In this document: positions 45,401 through 54,025 of the stretch, piece by piece
How the letters are laid out: every line of letters starts with the position of its first letter
How positions within the stretch are numbered: the stretch's first letter is position 1
NCBI RefSeq assembly: GCF_009193295.2
Contig: NZ_CP059973.1
Span: forward strand, 2,108,001-2,172,000
DNA: 64,000 bases
DNA from: Bacteroides luhongzhouii
GTDB lineage: Bacteria; Bacteroidota; Bacteroidia; Bacteroidales; Bacteroidaceae
Reading direction: 5' to 3'
Notes under the pieces: generated by a model
What the model saw: only the letters and a program-made list of their open reading frames with translations
Told to the model about the DNA's origin: nothing
The model's database searches: none
Made by a program: the position numbers and the translations under genes

Positions 45401-46488
45401 AAGATTACGTGAAGATATTCGAACGATTCTATCAGGTTGAGAATATAGGACAGTATGGAGGAACGGGTATCGGATTGGCTTTAAGTCAAGGTATTGTGAA
45501 AGCTCATCAGGGAGACATAACTGTAGAGAGTCAGTTGGGGAAAGGTTCATGTTTTAAGGTCACTCTGAAAAAGGGGGATGCACACTTTGATTCTTCTGTT
45601 GCCCGGGTTGAACCGGAGCAGGATAAGGAATATATTTATTATTCGGAAGATAAAGAACTATTGGTTAAGGAGGTACAGTCGGCTCAAAGTGAGAGTGGGA
45701 CTACTGACTGCAAGCTATTGGTTATTGATGATAATGAAGAAATCAGAAATATCCTTGTAGATATCTTTTCTCCATTGTACACGGTTGAGACTGCAAGTGA
45801 TGGTGAAGAAGGGTATGAGAAAGTAAAAATGATGCAACCTGATTTGGTTATTTCGGATATCATGATGCCCGGAATGCCCGGAACGGAATTATGTGCCAAA
45901 ATTAAGAACAATATAGAAACCTGCCATATCCCCGTCGTTCTTCTGACAGCTCTTAGTGCGCCGGAACGCGAATTGGAAGGATTGAGAATTGGAGCGGATA
46001 TTTATGTGGTAAAACCATTTAATATGCGGCGGTTGGTTATGCAATGCAATAATCTGATTAATACTCGCAGACTCTTACAGAATAAATATGCCCATCAGCT
46101 GGATAGCAAAGCAGAGAAGATTGCAACGAATGAACTCGACCAAAAGTTTATCGAACAAGCGACACAGGTGGTAGAAGATAATATGGAAAATCCCGAATTT
46201 AGTGTAGATGTCTTCTCACGTGAGATGGGGGTAGGGCGTACTGTCTTATTTCAGAAGATAAAAGGTATCACGGGAAGTACGCCAAATAATTTTATCATGA
46301 ACCTGCGTCTGAAAAAAGCGGCATATTTTCTGCTGAATGCTCCGGAAATGAATATATCGGATATTGCTTACCGGTTAGGATTTGGAAATCCTCAATACTT
46401 CAATAAATGCTTTAAAGAACTTTTTGATATTGCTCCTACGCAATATCGAAAAGCTCATAATACCTCCTCCGAACCCTCTGTAAAGTGA
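42463..46488 (+). CDS. Hybrid two-component system regulator (HTCS) of the second PUL
   Basis: The 1341-residue protein has a signal peptide, two periplasmic propellers of two-component-regulator repeats (about 25-650, e.g. 'IWIATLDGLNCFDG', 'IWVGYRSGLSKI'), a Y_Y_Y domain (about 680-760) and a single transmembrane helix at about 767-790. The histidine kinase has H827 in SHEIRTP and ATPase motifs 'NLLSNAFKYT' and 'GTGIGLALSQGIV'. A receiver domain has D1132 in SDIMMPG, and an AraC-type HTH ends the chain. It should sense a breakdown product of the second PUL's glycan and activate susC at 46825. It lies on the same strand as the regulator gene at 41454 but has its own promoter. Confidence 0.95.
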   Translation: MRGQKLSNIHFLILLSLFGFVSPLQSQEYKFRTLGVEDGLSQITVSDICQDEKSRIWIATLDGLNCFDGNHIKVFNHFHNDSISYGNLYVTQMVEDGQGSLFLLTSTGLFQFDLETEKYYILPVSSPSTLAKGKLGVWIAEGGKLFLYDKNTRSVKPMYADLHLPDSGPTMVEGSEGNLWVALKDGGVMRVDTCGSMSLHLPGVKVMKLIKSNDQNIWIGSQDHGVFCFSPQGAVIHHYEYNDKSVYTVRDDMARALCQDLEGNIWVGYRSGLSKIEVATGKIYHYQADPNRVGAMSNRSVTSLYTDKQGTVWVGTYWGGVNFFSPEYQHFVHYHASDTGLSFPVVGAMAEDKSGNIWICTEGGGLDLYQPEQGTFKHFNAHTGYHFSTDYLKDVVFDEVNNCLWIAADFTNKVNCFHLDNYRNDIYDLEPLGEESVGEALFALADTPRKLYVGTTSAVVSLDKQTLKTEVLLHQKELFTHNYNTLLLDSKNRLWFASDDGCVAYVIDEGRFETYRISLKKQVRSQKELVNVIYEDRKGNIWVGTHGNGLFLLDKKDRLFRLHTSESVLSGENIRVLGETPSGNLLIGTGHGLSMLEQKDGKVINFNSKTGFPLTLVNRKSMHVSRNHDIYMGGATGLVTIRESSLSYPPKIYDLELAHLYVNNKEITTGDQTGILNKSFAYTDRIKLNYLQNVFSIGFSTDNFLHIGGGEVEYRLIGSNDEWSENRLGNDITYTNISPGDYVFEIRLKNFPEVIRSLHITITPPFYATWWAYTIYICVILTILFFVVREYRIRLFLKTSLDFELREKQYIEEMNQSKLRFFTNISHEIRTPITLILGQVDLLLNSGKLSTYAYSKLLNIHKNAGNLKSLITELLDFRKQEQGLLKLKVSQFDLHSLLEEHYVLFKELAANRNISFVLHAECEQCLVWGDRMQLQKVVNNLLSNAFKYTSDGGSISMELADGTDECMFSVSDNGAGISEEDYVKIFERFYQVENIGQYGGTGIGLALSQGIVKAHQGDITVESQLGKGSCFKVTLKKGDAHFDSSVARVEPEQDKEYIYYSEDKELLVKEVQSAQSESGTTDCKLLVIDDNEEIRNILVDIFSPLYTVETASDGEEGYEKVKMMQPDLVISDIMMPGMPGTELCAKIKNNIETCHIPVVLLTALSAPERELEGLRIGADIYVVKPFNMRRLVMQCNNLINTRRLLQNKYAHQLDSKAEKIATNELDQKFIEQATQVVEDNMENPEFSVDVFSREMGVGRTVLFQKIKGITGSTPNNFIMNLRLKKAAYFLLNAPEMNISDIAYRLGFGNPQYFNKCFKELFDIAPTQYRKAHNTSSEPSVK

Positions 46489-46824
46489 TTGAAATAAGTC
46501 ATCTGAATTTTTAGACTAGATAAAACGAACAATTCGATAGGGTGCAATATGCTCAAATACGATACTTTTGTGGCGTTGGATAATGCCAGCTTGTACTTGA
46601 GTTTTCTTTGATTGGGTGTGTCCGCACACACTTTTATTTGGTAGACCGGGTACTGTGTAATCTTTATTCTAATATAATAATTATTGTATAGTATTATGAA
46701 AGACGAATACTTGTATAACAAATAGAAAGATAACATCTTATTGGAGAGAATCAATATATTTCCCCCAATTAATTAAGTAGTGAGTAAAACCTTGATAATT
46801 AACCAATTTAATTTTATTCTAGTT
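46489..46824 (+). promoter_or_regulatory. Promoter and long leader of the second susC
   Basis: TACTTTTG at 46563-46570 is the only good -7 element in this region and would give a transcript leader of about 245 bases before the susC start. The promoter is preceded by GGGTGCAATATGC (46540-46552), a possible regulator site. The leader contains the hairpin at 46616-46640 and otherwise AT-rich sequence without an ORF I trust. Confidence 0.5.
46616..46640 (+). terminator. Possible attenuator hairpin in the susC leader
   Basis: GTGTG-TCCG-CACAC (46616-46629) is a short stem with a tight loop, followed by ACTTTTATTTG. It has the form of a weak intrinsic terminator and lies about 185 bases before the susC start. 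Confidence 0.35.
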
Positions 46825-49800
46825 ATGAAAAATTTGCAGAGTAGGACAAAAGTGCGGTTGTTGCAGTCGTTCCTTTTGATTTCCTTGAGTCTCTTTTTCC
46901 TTGTTGATCCGACTTATGCTCAAGGCGGGTTTGCAGTGAAGGGAGTTATTGTGGATAAAACAGGATTTCCTTTGCCTGGCGCCAACGTGATGGAGAAAGG
47001 AACATCTAATGGGACAATTACGGATTTAGATGGTAATTTCTCATTGAATGTTTCAAAGAAGGGAGTTACCTTGACTGTATCATTTATGGGATATACCCCT
47101 AAAGATGTAGTAGTGAAAGATAAAACAATGAATATTACGCTTGAAGAAAACTCTAAGCTATTGGACGAAGTAGTGGTAGTGGGTTATGGTACGATGAAAA
47201 AGCGTGATGTAACAGGAGCTATTACTTCCATCTCAAGCGAGGCTATTGAGCAAAAAATGGCTACCAATGTTTTTGAAGCATTGCAGGGTACTACTGCCGG
47301 TGTACAGGTTGTGTCCGGTTCCGGACAGCCCGGTGAATCTTCTTCTATTAAAATCCGTGGTACTTCCACTTTCTCTGCCGAAGGAGTGACTCCTCTCTAT
47401 ATTGTAGACGGTGTTCCTTTGGAAAGTATCGATGGTATCAATACCAATGATATTACTTCTATGGAGATTTTGAAGGATGCCGCTTCTGCGGCTATCTACG
47501 GTTCCCGTTCGGCGAACGGGGTGATTATCATCACTACCAAAAGTGGTCAGGAAGGTAAAGCCCGTATTGATATCAAGTATAATCACTCATGGGGTACATT
47601 GTCTCACAAGGTGCCACAGGCAAACCGTAAAGAACGTTTGTTGTACGACCAATATCGTAAAGAGTATTTTGAAACATACGGCGGAGGTAATCCGGATGAA
47701 AGTAGTGATATACTGAATGATCCGTTGAACTCTTTCTTTAATGTGGATAACGATTATTTGGACATGATTACAAGCACTGCACAAAAAGACCAGGTGGATA
47801 TCAGTGTAGGTGGTGGTACAAAGAAACTGAAATATTTCATCAATACCGGTTATTATAACGAGAAGGGTATTATTTCCAATACCGGTTTCCAGAGATTGAA
47901 TACTCGTATCAACTCCGATTATTCACCGACAGACTGGATGAATATGGGTAGCCGTATTTCTTTGACTTATTCTAAAAAGAAAGGTCTGAATGAAGGTACT
48001 TTATTGAGCGCAGTATTGACTCGTCGTCCTTATTTCAATACTTATTATCCGGATGGCTCTCTGGTCGGAGTGTTCAATGGTCAGAAGAACCCTATTGCGC
48101 AGGTCAATTATACCACCGACTTTACTGATTCTTATAAGGCTAACTTCTTCCAGTTCTTTGAAATCAAATTCAACAAGTATTTGAAGTTCAGAGCCAATAT
48201 TAATGCCAATTTTTATCTGGATAAGCGTAAAAAACTCGAACCGAGTCTTATCACTGATGAATGGCAGAAACAGAATAAAGGTTATTCTTATAATTACTTG
48301 AACTGGAACTGGATGAATGAAGACATCCTTACTTATGCACGCAAAATAAAAGATCATAATTTTACGGCCATGGTAGGTGTCAGCGCTCAGCAGTGGCGTT
48401 ATGAAAACGAAACATTTGTGGGGATAAACTCGTCTACAGATTTTATCTATACAATGAATGCTTTTGCCGCAAACCTGGATTTGTCATCTACAGGCTCCAC
48501 ATTAAGCAATCACTCTATGGCTTCCATTTTTGCCCGTGTGACTTATGATTATAAAGGAAGATATTTGCTCAATGCCATTATGCGTCGTGACGGTTCTTCT
48601 CGTTTTGCCAAAGAGAACAAATGGGGTAATTTCCCTTCCGTATCTGTGGGATGGCGCTTCTCGGATGAGAAATTCATGAAATTCTCGAAAAAGTTTCTCG
48701 AAGATGGTAAGATCCGTGCAAGTTTCGGTATCACGGGTAACGAAGCAATCGGCAACTACGACTATATCTACTCTTATTCTCCGAATTCTATTTATGACGG
48801 AGTGGGTGGCGTTATTCCGACTCGTATTGGTAAGGACAATCTGAAATGGGAGGAAACTAAACAATTCAACCTTGGTCTGGACCTGAATTTCTGGAATAGT
48901 CGTTTGACAATCACTGCCGATTACTACGATAAATATACAGACGGTTTGCTGGCAAACTACCAGTTGCCTAAAGAATCCGGTTTTGCATATATGAAAACCA
49001 ATGTCGGTGAAATGAGTAACCGCGGTTTTGAAATAGCTGTTACCGGTGATATTATCCGCACGAAGGACTGGAAGTGGAATGCTTCTTTCAATATCTCCAG
49101 AAACATCAACCGTATTGAAAAATTGTCTGAAGGTAAGGCATATATGGAAGGTGATATTTGGTGGATGCAGGAAGGTGGCCGTGTGGGTGACTTCTACGGA
49201 TTTAAAAGCGCGGGTGTCTTTGCATACGACGAATCGAATGCTTTCACTGATAAATGGGAACAGTTGACTCCGGTGTTTGAGAATGGCGTATTCCAATACA
49301 AGTATTTATTGAATGGAAAGGAATATGCAGGTAATATTCGTCAAAAGACATTGCCGAACGGTAAACCGTTCCGTGGAGGAGATTACAACTGGGAGGAACC
49401 GGAAGGAACCCGTGACGGTGTGATTGATGATAATGACCGTATGGTGATCGGTAATGCCATGCCTGATGTAACCGGAGGTTTGAACACAACGGTGACTTGG
49501 AAAAATGTAAGCCTGTATCTGGGATTCTATTATTCACTGGGAGGACAGATTTATAATTCGGCCGAACACAATCGTAACATGTTCAAATATACCGGAACCA
49601 CTCCTTCACCGGAAGTCATTCATAATATGTGGTTGCATCCGGGCGATCAGGCCATCTATCCGCGTCCGTATAATGATGAATTCAACAATGCCCGCATGGG
49701 TAACTCGTTCTATCTGGAAGACGCTTCATTTATCCGTTTGCAGAACATACGTGTAGCCTACGATCTTCCTGAAAACTGGATAAAGAAGCTGATGTTGAAG

Positions 49801-49962
49801 AATATAAATATCTATGCTTTTGTAAACAACGCCTTGACATGGACCAACTACTCGGGATTCGATCCGGAATTCTCTACCAGCAATCCTTTGCAGGTAGGTA
49901 AAGACTCTTACCGTTATCCGAGAAAGAGAGAATATGGTATTGGTTTTTCTGCAAACTTTTAA
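46825..49962 (+). CDS. SusC-like TonB-dependent outer membrane transporter (second PUL)
   Basis: From the ATG at 46825 the protein has 1045 residues. It has a signal peptide ending near 'DPTYAQ', a carboxypeptidase-regulatory-like domain ('VKGVIVDKTGFPLPGANVME'), 'LDEVVVVGYGT' as the TonB box, a plug ('PLYIVDGVPLESIDGINTNDITSMEILKDAASAAIYGSRSANGVI') and a barrel ending in Phe. An in-frame GTG at 46780 is less likely as the start, since the signal peptide begins properly at 46825. It pairs with the SusD encoded 13 bases downstream. Substrate unknown. Confidence 0.93.
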   Translation: MKNLQSRTKVRLLQSFLLISLSLFFLVDPTYAQGGFAVKGVIVDKTGFPLPGANVMEKGTSNGTITDLDGNFSLNVSKKGVTLTVSFMGYTPKDVVVKDKTMNITLEENSKLLDEVVVVGYGTMKKRDVTGAITSISSEAIEQKMATNVFEALQGTTAGVQVVSGSGQPGESSSIKIRGTSTFSAEGVTPLYIVDGVPLESIDGINTNDITSMEILKDAASAAIYGSRSANGVIIITTKSGQEGKARIDIKYNHSWGTLSHKVPQANRKERLLYDQYRKEYFETYGGGNPDESSDILNDPLNSFFNVDNDYLDMITSTAQKDQVDISVGGGTKKLKYFINTGYYNEKGIISNTGFQRLNTRINSDYSPTDWMNMGSRISLTYSKKKGLNEGTLLSAVLTRRPYFNTYYPDGSLVGVFNGQKNPIAQVNYTTDFTDSYKANFFQFFEIKFNKYLKFRANINANFYLDKRKKLEPSLITDEWQKQNKGYSYNYLNWNWMNEDILTYARKIKDHNFTAMVGVSAQQWRYENETFVGINSSTDFIYTMNAFAANLDLSSTGSTLSNHSMASIFARVTYDYKGRYLLNAIMRRDGSSRFAKENKWGNFPSVSVGWRFSDEKFMKFSKKFLEDGKIRASFGITGNEAIGNYDYIYSYSPNSIYDGVGGVIPTRIGKDNLKWEETKQFNLGLDLNFWNSRLTITADYYDKYTDGLLANYQLPKESGFAYMKTNVGEMSNRGFEIAVTGDIIRTKDWKWNASFNISRNINRIEKLSEGKAYMEGDIWWMQEGGRVGDFYGFKSAGVFAYDESNAFTDKWEQLTPVFENGVFQYKYLLNGKEYAGNIRQKTLPNGKPFRGGDYNWEEPEGTRDGVIDDNDRMVIGNAMPDVTGGLNTTVTWKNVSLYLGFYYSLGGQIYNSAEHNRNMFKYTGTTPSPEVIHNMWLHPGDQAIYPRPYNDEFNNARMGNSFYLEDASFIRLQNIRVAYDLPENWIKKLMLKNINIYAFVNNALTWTNYSGFDPEFSTSNPLQVGKDSYRYPRKREYGIGFSANF

Positions 49963-49975
49963 TTGAAGATATCGT

Positions 49976-51445
49976 ATGAAGAATATTAAATATTTTGTTG
50001 GAGCTGTATGCCTGGCTCTATCATTGAATAGCTGTTCAGACTTTCTGAATGAGGAACCGGTAAGTGAAATTCCGGCAGGTGACATGTGGCAGACTGCCCG
50101 TGACGCTAAGGCAGGTATAAATGAAATCTATGGATTGTTACGTTCCACTTTACGGGAGAACTACTTCTATTGGGGGGAGTTCCGTTCGGATAATGTAGCT
50201 CCCGGAGCACCGGTAATGGCCGATCAGGCACGTGTTATCAACAACCTGATGTCTACGGACGAGAAATGCGCAAAGTGGACGACTCTGTATCAGATGATTA
50301 ACCAGGCAAATCTGGCTATTAAATATATTCCTAATATCAGTATGCCTGATGTGGCAGACCGAAATGACTATCTCGGACAAGCTTATGCGTTGCGTGCTTT
50401 GGCCTATTTCTACGCTATCCGTGTTTGGGGAGATGTACCTTTGTTTACAGAACCTACAGAAAAGTATTCAGAAGCGATCTATAAAGAGCGTACGGATAAA
50501 AACTACATTTTGGAACATGTCATTCTTCCGGATCTGAAGAAAGCGGAAGGACTGATAAACCGCAACAAGAACTATGAACGCAAACGTATTTCTATTTGTG
50601 GCGTATGGGCCATCATGGCGGATGCTTATATGTGGAACGAAGAATATAATCTGGCCGATCAAACAATTGACAAGATGGCGACTATTGCTTCCAAAAAGGG
50701 CGGTCGTTTTGTAGACTTCGAACCTAACATTTCTACTTGGCATACCATGTTTACGGAAGAACTGACCAATAAACCTTCTGATGATACACCGGAAAATGAT
50801 GAATATAACTCCAGAGAGTTTATTTTCCTTGTTCATTTCAATATGGATGAAGTCGGCACGAATGGTTACAGTTATATGTATCAATGGTTTTCCGGTTCAG
50901 GAAACCGTGCGGCAGTCATGTCTGATAAGTTTATGAGCATCTTTGATGAAAAGGATATGAAAGGTGATTTACGCAAAGATTATACAGTGAAGAATTATCA
51001 AAATGGAAATGAATTGCGTAAATATATGGCAGGTGACATCAGTAACTCTTTGAATAAGACATGCGAAGTAGCCTATCCAATCTATCGTTACACAGATATG
51101 ATGTTGTTGCAAGCTGAAGCTCGTGCTCATCAGGGAAAATGGGGGGAAGCTTTGGATTTAGTAAAAACTGTACGTGACCGTGCCGGATTGAATACACTGA
51201 CTGAGAATGATTTTGCTTCAGAAGAAGAGGTGGTCAATTATATCTTGCGTGAACGTCAGGTGGAGTTAGCCGGAGAAGGACGCCGTTGGTTTGATTTGCT
51301 GCGTACAGGAAAGTGGAAGGAAGTGATGAAACCGATTAACGGAATGGAGCAGGACGGCAATGAACTTTTCCCGATCCATTATTCACATATCTTGGAAAAT
51401 CCGAAGATTGTGCAGAATACGTATTATGGTAATACTAACAACTAA
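49976..51445 (+). CDS. SusD-like surface glycan-binding lipoprotein (second PUL)
   Basis: The 489-residue lipoprotein (lipobox LNSC, Cys about 20, then 'SDFLNEEPVSEIP') has SusD helices with 'YLGQAYALRALAYFYAIRVWGDVPLF' and the C-terminal 'YPIYRYTDMMLLQAEARAHQGKWGEALDLVKTVRDRAGL' and 'YILRERQVELAGEGRRWFDLLRTGKW'. The length is normal. It forms the lid of the SusC encoded just before it. Confidence 0.94.
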   Translation: MKNIKYFVGAVCLALSLNSCSDFLNEEPVSEIPAGDMWQTARDAKAGINEIYGLLRSTLRENYFYWGEFRSDNVAPGAPVMADQARVINNLMSTDEKCAKWTTLYQMINQANLAIKYIPNISMPDVADRNDYLGQAYALRALAYFYAIRVWGDVPLFTEPTEKYSEAIYKERTDKNYILEHVILPDLKKAEGLINRNKNYERKRISICGVWAIMADAYMWNEEYNLADQTIDKMATIASKKGGRFVDFEPNISTWHTMFTEELTNKPSDDTPENDEYNSREFIFLVHFNMDEVGTNGYSYMYQWFSGSGNRAAVMSDKFMSIFDEKDMKGDLRKDYTVKNYQNGNELRKYMAGDISNSLNKTCEVAYPIYRYTDMMLLQAEARAHQGKWGEALDLVKTVRDRAGLNTLTENDFASEEEVVNYILRERQVELAGEGRRWFDLLRTGKWKEVMKPINGMEQDGNELFPIHYSHILENPKIVQNTYYGNTNN

Positions 51446-51458
51446 AAAGGTAGAAGCA

Positions 51459-52070
51459 ATGAAAAAGACAATATTATATAAGACTCTTTTCTTTTGTTGG
51501 ACAATTTTGGCATTGACCGGTTGTGATCTGGACTTGCAAAAGAACTATGATTATGAGCCTTCGGTGGATGATCCGTATGTAAAAGTGACAGCGTGGGAAT
51601 ATTTTCAGGATCACAAAGATATGTTCTCGGAGTTGATAGCAGCTATTGAATATACAGGCTTGAAGGACTATTATACACAGACTGATAATAAATATACTTT
51701 TCTGGCTTTGAATAATGCCGGTATGCAGCTTTATCGGGAGAATGAATTTGCTGGTGTAGCTTCCATTACAGATTGTGATAAAGAAAAGGTGAAGAATATG
51801 TTGCTTTATCATATTGTAGATGGAGAATATAGTTCTTATGGGCAATTACAGGTAGAACCGATGTTCGTCTTGACTATGCTGAAAGGTGAGACTGGATTGA
51901 TGACAATGTCTGTATGGAAAAATCCATGGCAGGCTGCAGTAGGTAAGATTCTGGTGAATCAGACCGGAAGCAACGGAAAATCTCCGCAACGGCAAGCTAA
52001 GACTAGCAATATTCTGCCGACAAATGGTGTGATTCATATATTTGAGAACTATTGCAAATATTCCAAATAA
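51459..52070 (+). CDS. FAS1 (fasciclin) domain lipoprotein
   Basis: From the ATG at 51459 the product has 203 residues. The lipobox is LTGC (Cys about 22). One fasciclin-like domain covers about 45-200, with 'MFSELIAAIEYTGLKDYY', 'NKYTFLALNNAGMQLY', 'LLYHIVDGEY' and 'ILPTNGVIHIFENY'. FAS1 domains mediate adhesion or ligand binding. In Bacteroides PULs they occur between SusD and the SusE-like gene, with unproven roles. It begins 13 bases after susD. Confidence 0.75.
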   Translation: MKKTILYKTLFFCWTILALTGCDLDLQKNYDYEPSVDDPYVKVTAWEYFQDHKDMFSELIAAIEYTGLKDYYTQTDNKYTFLALNNAGMQLYRENEFAGVASITDCDKEKVKNMLLYHIVDGEYSSYGQLQVEPMFVLTMLKGETGLMTMSVWKNPWQAAVGKILVNQTGSNGKSPQRQAKTSNILPTNGVIHIFENYCKYSK

Positions 52071-52098
52071 CCACAGTTAATTAAAAAGAGAACTAATT

Positions 52099-53637
52099 AT
52101 GATTCGTAAAATATATACCTTATTAGTATTAGGACTTTGCTTGGGCTTTACTGCCTGTGGCGACGATAATGATGGTCTGGATCCTAATGCAGCGGCTCCT
52201 GTGATCAATTTCCCTATGGAGCAACTGGACGTTGATTTGAATAAAGTAGACAATCTGCCGGTAGTGGCTGTTATTAAATCACAGGCAGGACTTCAGAGTG
52301 TGACAATGAAATTGCAGACAGTAGAGGGAGTGACAGAATATAAAACAGTAACCGACTTTTTCAATCCCAATTCTTATAGTCTCTCTGAAAACTTGGAATA
52401 TAATGCTAACTACGAAGCCTTTATAATTGAGGCTACGGATAAACTGAATCATGTTACGAGTGGGACTTTACCAATTGCTGTTACCGATGTAATGGCACGT
52501 CCTGTCATAACATTCGATCCGGAAGAGATTGTATATGATGAGATGGATGAAAATCCGGTAATGCCTCGTACCACTTTTAAAATTATTTCGGAAGCAGGCT
52601 TGAAGAAAGTAGAAAGATTCTTAGTTTCTGTAGATGGACAAACATCGAAAGGTGGTGATATACTGAATGGTGACAAAACGTATGAGTATGATGAATTGAT
52701 AGAATATAAAGAAGGTGATAAGGGCTTTAAAGTGAAAGCAGAAGATATATATGGTAATATCACCATTTCTACTTTGCAGGTGTCATATAAGACAGTTCCG
52801 GTTCCTGTATTGACTTTAAGTAAAGAACTTATTACTACTGATGAAGGAGTAGATACAGAAGTTCCAATGCATATTGAATCGGTTCGTGGCGTAAAATATG
52901 TGGCTATATCCCGAGTGGAAAATGGTATAAGTACAGAAATTTTCCGTGAGGAGATAGGTGGTGACAATAAGAACTTTGATTATACACCTAAAGTACAATT
53001 AACAGAAGAAACATCTCAATTAAAAGTGGTTGTTTCTGACGGTCGAGAGGGTAAAGAAGTAGTAGGGATCGTAAGAACTTATGTGAATATGGAAGTTGTC
53101 CAGCTCAAAGTCGGTAGCCAAGTTTTGGCAAATGCAGAACCGTTCGCTCTGATTTCATTGAAGGATATGAAGACGTATTCGGTGGATGAAGCCATTTCCA
53201 GTGTGGAAAGCGCTAGGAATGTTGATATAAAGTTCTTTATAAATTCTAATAGTGGTGTTCTTTCTTTCCGTTTTTATTCTATGGAAAATGTAGAAAGTAA
53301 AAATCCTTTATATAAAGGATCAGATGGAAAGACTTTGAGTAATTTACCGGCAAAGAATATGACTAAATATGTCCTATTCCCTGCGGATTTTGATTATGAT
53401 ACAGCTTCCCGTTCTTCTATTCAGAATGAATATTTGAAAGGAAATGCTGATCAGAAAGTGTATATGACAATTGATAATTTTGTCGGTAGTGTGATTGGAT
53501 TTAAGACCGGTGGTGCCTCAAGTGCTGGTGGAGAAAGATACGGTGTTATAAAAGTGCTTGATGTTTCTGGCAAGATGGATAATAATACGATGAAGCAGAT
53601 TGCGACTGTTGAAATCAAATTCCCTAAAAAGAAGTAA
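52099..53637 (+). CDS. Surface lipoprotein with Ig-like repeats, SusE-like position
   Basis: The 512-residue lipoprotein (lipobox FTAC, Cys about 20) has three beta-rich repeats that each open with a 'PVI.F', 'PVITFDPEEI' or 'PVLTLSKELI' type strand (about 35-130, 135-230 and 235-330), followed by a distinct C-terminal domain (about 335-512) likely to bind glycan. I do not recognise a named family for the C-terminal domain. Position after SusD and FAS1 genes suggests a surface glycan-binding protein. A 388-base gap follows, so the susC operon may end here. Confidence 0.65.
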   Translation: MIRKIYTLLVLGLCLGFTACGDDNDGLDPNAAAPVINFPMEQLDVDLNKVDNLPVVAVIKSQAGLQSVTMKLQTVEGVTEYKTVTDFFNPNSYSLSENLEYNANYEAFIIEATDKLNHVTSGTLPIAVTDVMARPVITFDPEEIVYDEMDENPVMPRTTFKIISEAGLKKVERFLVSVDGQTSKGGDILNGDKTYEYDELIEYKEGDKGFKVKAEDIYGNITISTLQVSYKTVPVPVLTLSKELITTDEGVDTEVPMHIESVRGVKYVAISRVENGISTEIFREEIGGDNKNFDYTPKVQLTEETSQLKVVVSDGREGKEVVGIVRTYVNMEVVQLKVGSQVLANAEPFALISLKDMKTYSVDEAISSVESARNVDIKFFINSNSGVLSFRFYSMENVESKNPLYKGSDGKTLSNLPAKNMTKYVLFPADFDYDTASRSSIQNEYLKGNADQKVYMTIDNFVGSVIGFKTGGASSAGGERYGVIKVLDVSGKMDNNTMKQIATVEIKFPKKK

Positions 53638-53663
53638 ACAGGGTAGTATTACCTACTGCCTGA

Positions 53664-53697
53664 AGTCTTAATAGAAAACTTCTTTTCTATTAAGACT
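53664..53697. terminator. 15-bp perfect hairpin after the SusE-like gene
   Basis: Arms 53664-53678 (AGTCTTAATAGAAAA) and 53683-53697 with a 4-base CTTC loop form a very stable stem 26 bases after the stop codon. No long T run follows. It may be a terminator or an mRNA 3'-end protector that tunes expression of downstream enzymes. Confidence 0.6.
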
Positions 53698-53741
53698 AAA
53701 CTTCCCTTTCATTGGGAATAAAGTTGTTTTCTGTTCGATAC

Positions 53742-53835
53742 AAACTATAAACGAAGCTTACGTTTTTATAAATGCAAGTTGCGTTTATAAAAACAAAGCT
53801 TGCAATTATAAAAATAAAGCTTGCGTTTATAGTTT
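53742..53835. repeat. Four ~21-bp imperfect repeats enclosed by 12-bp inverted repeats
   Basis: Units opening AAGCTTACG, AAGTTGCG, AAGCTTGCA and AAGCTTGCG start at 53754, 53776, 53796 and 53817 (steps 22, 20, 21), each followed by TTTATAAAAA-like sequence. The whole is bounded by AAACTATAAACG (53742-53753) and its exact complement (53824-53835). The rest of 53638-54025 shows no gene. Confidence 0.75.
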
Positions 53836-54025
53836 ATAATAAGGATAAAAGAAGTTTGCAACAAGAGGGAAGGAAGTTCTCTCCTAGTGGAGGATAACTT
53901 TTCTATTAATAGTCAATGCGAGAGTTATTAACAGCTATCCCGGTGAACTTAGATAGAATATACGAAAGATGCGATTGATAACAAGCACATTGGTTAAGTA
54001 ATAATGTGCAGTAGCTGAAAGTAAT

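Noticed and set aside
48502..49296. Minus-strand 264-codon frame inside the second susC
   Set aside because: It is antisense to a well-conserved transporter gene and has no recognisable motif.
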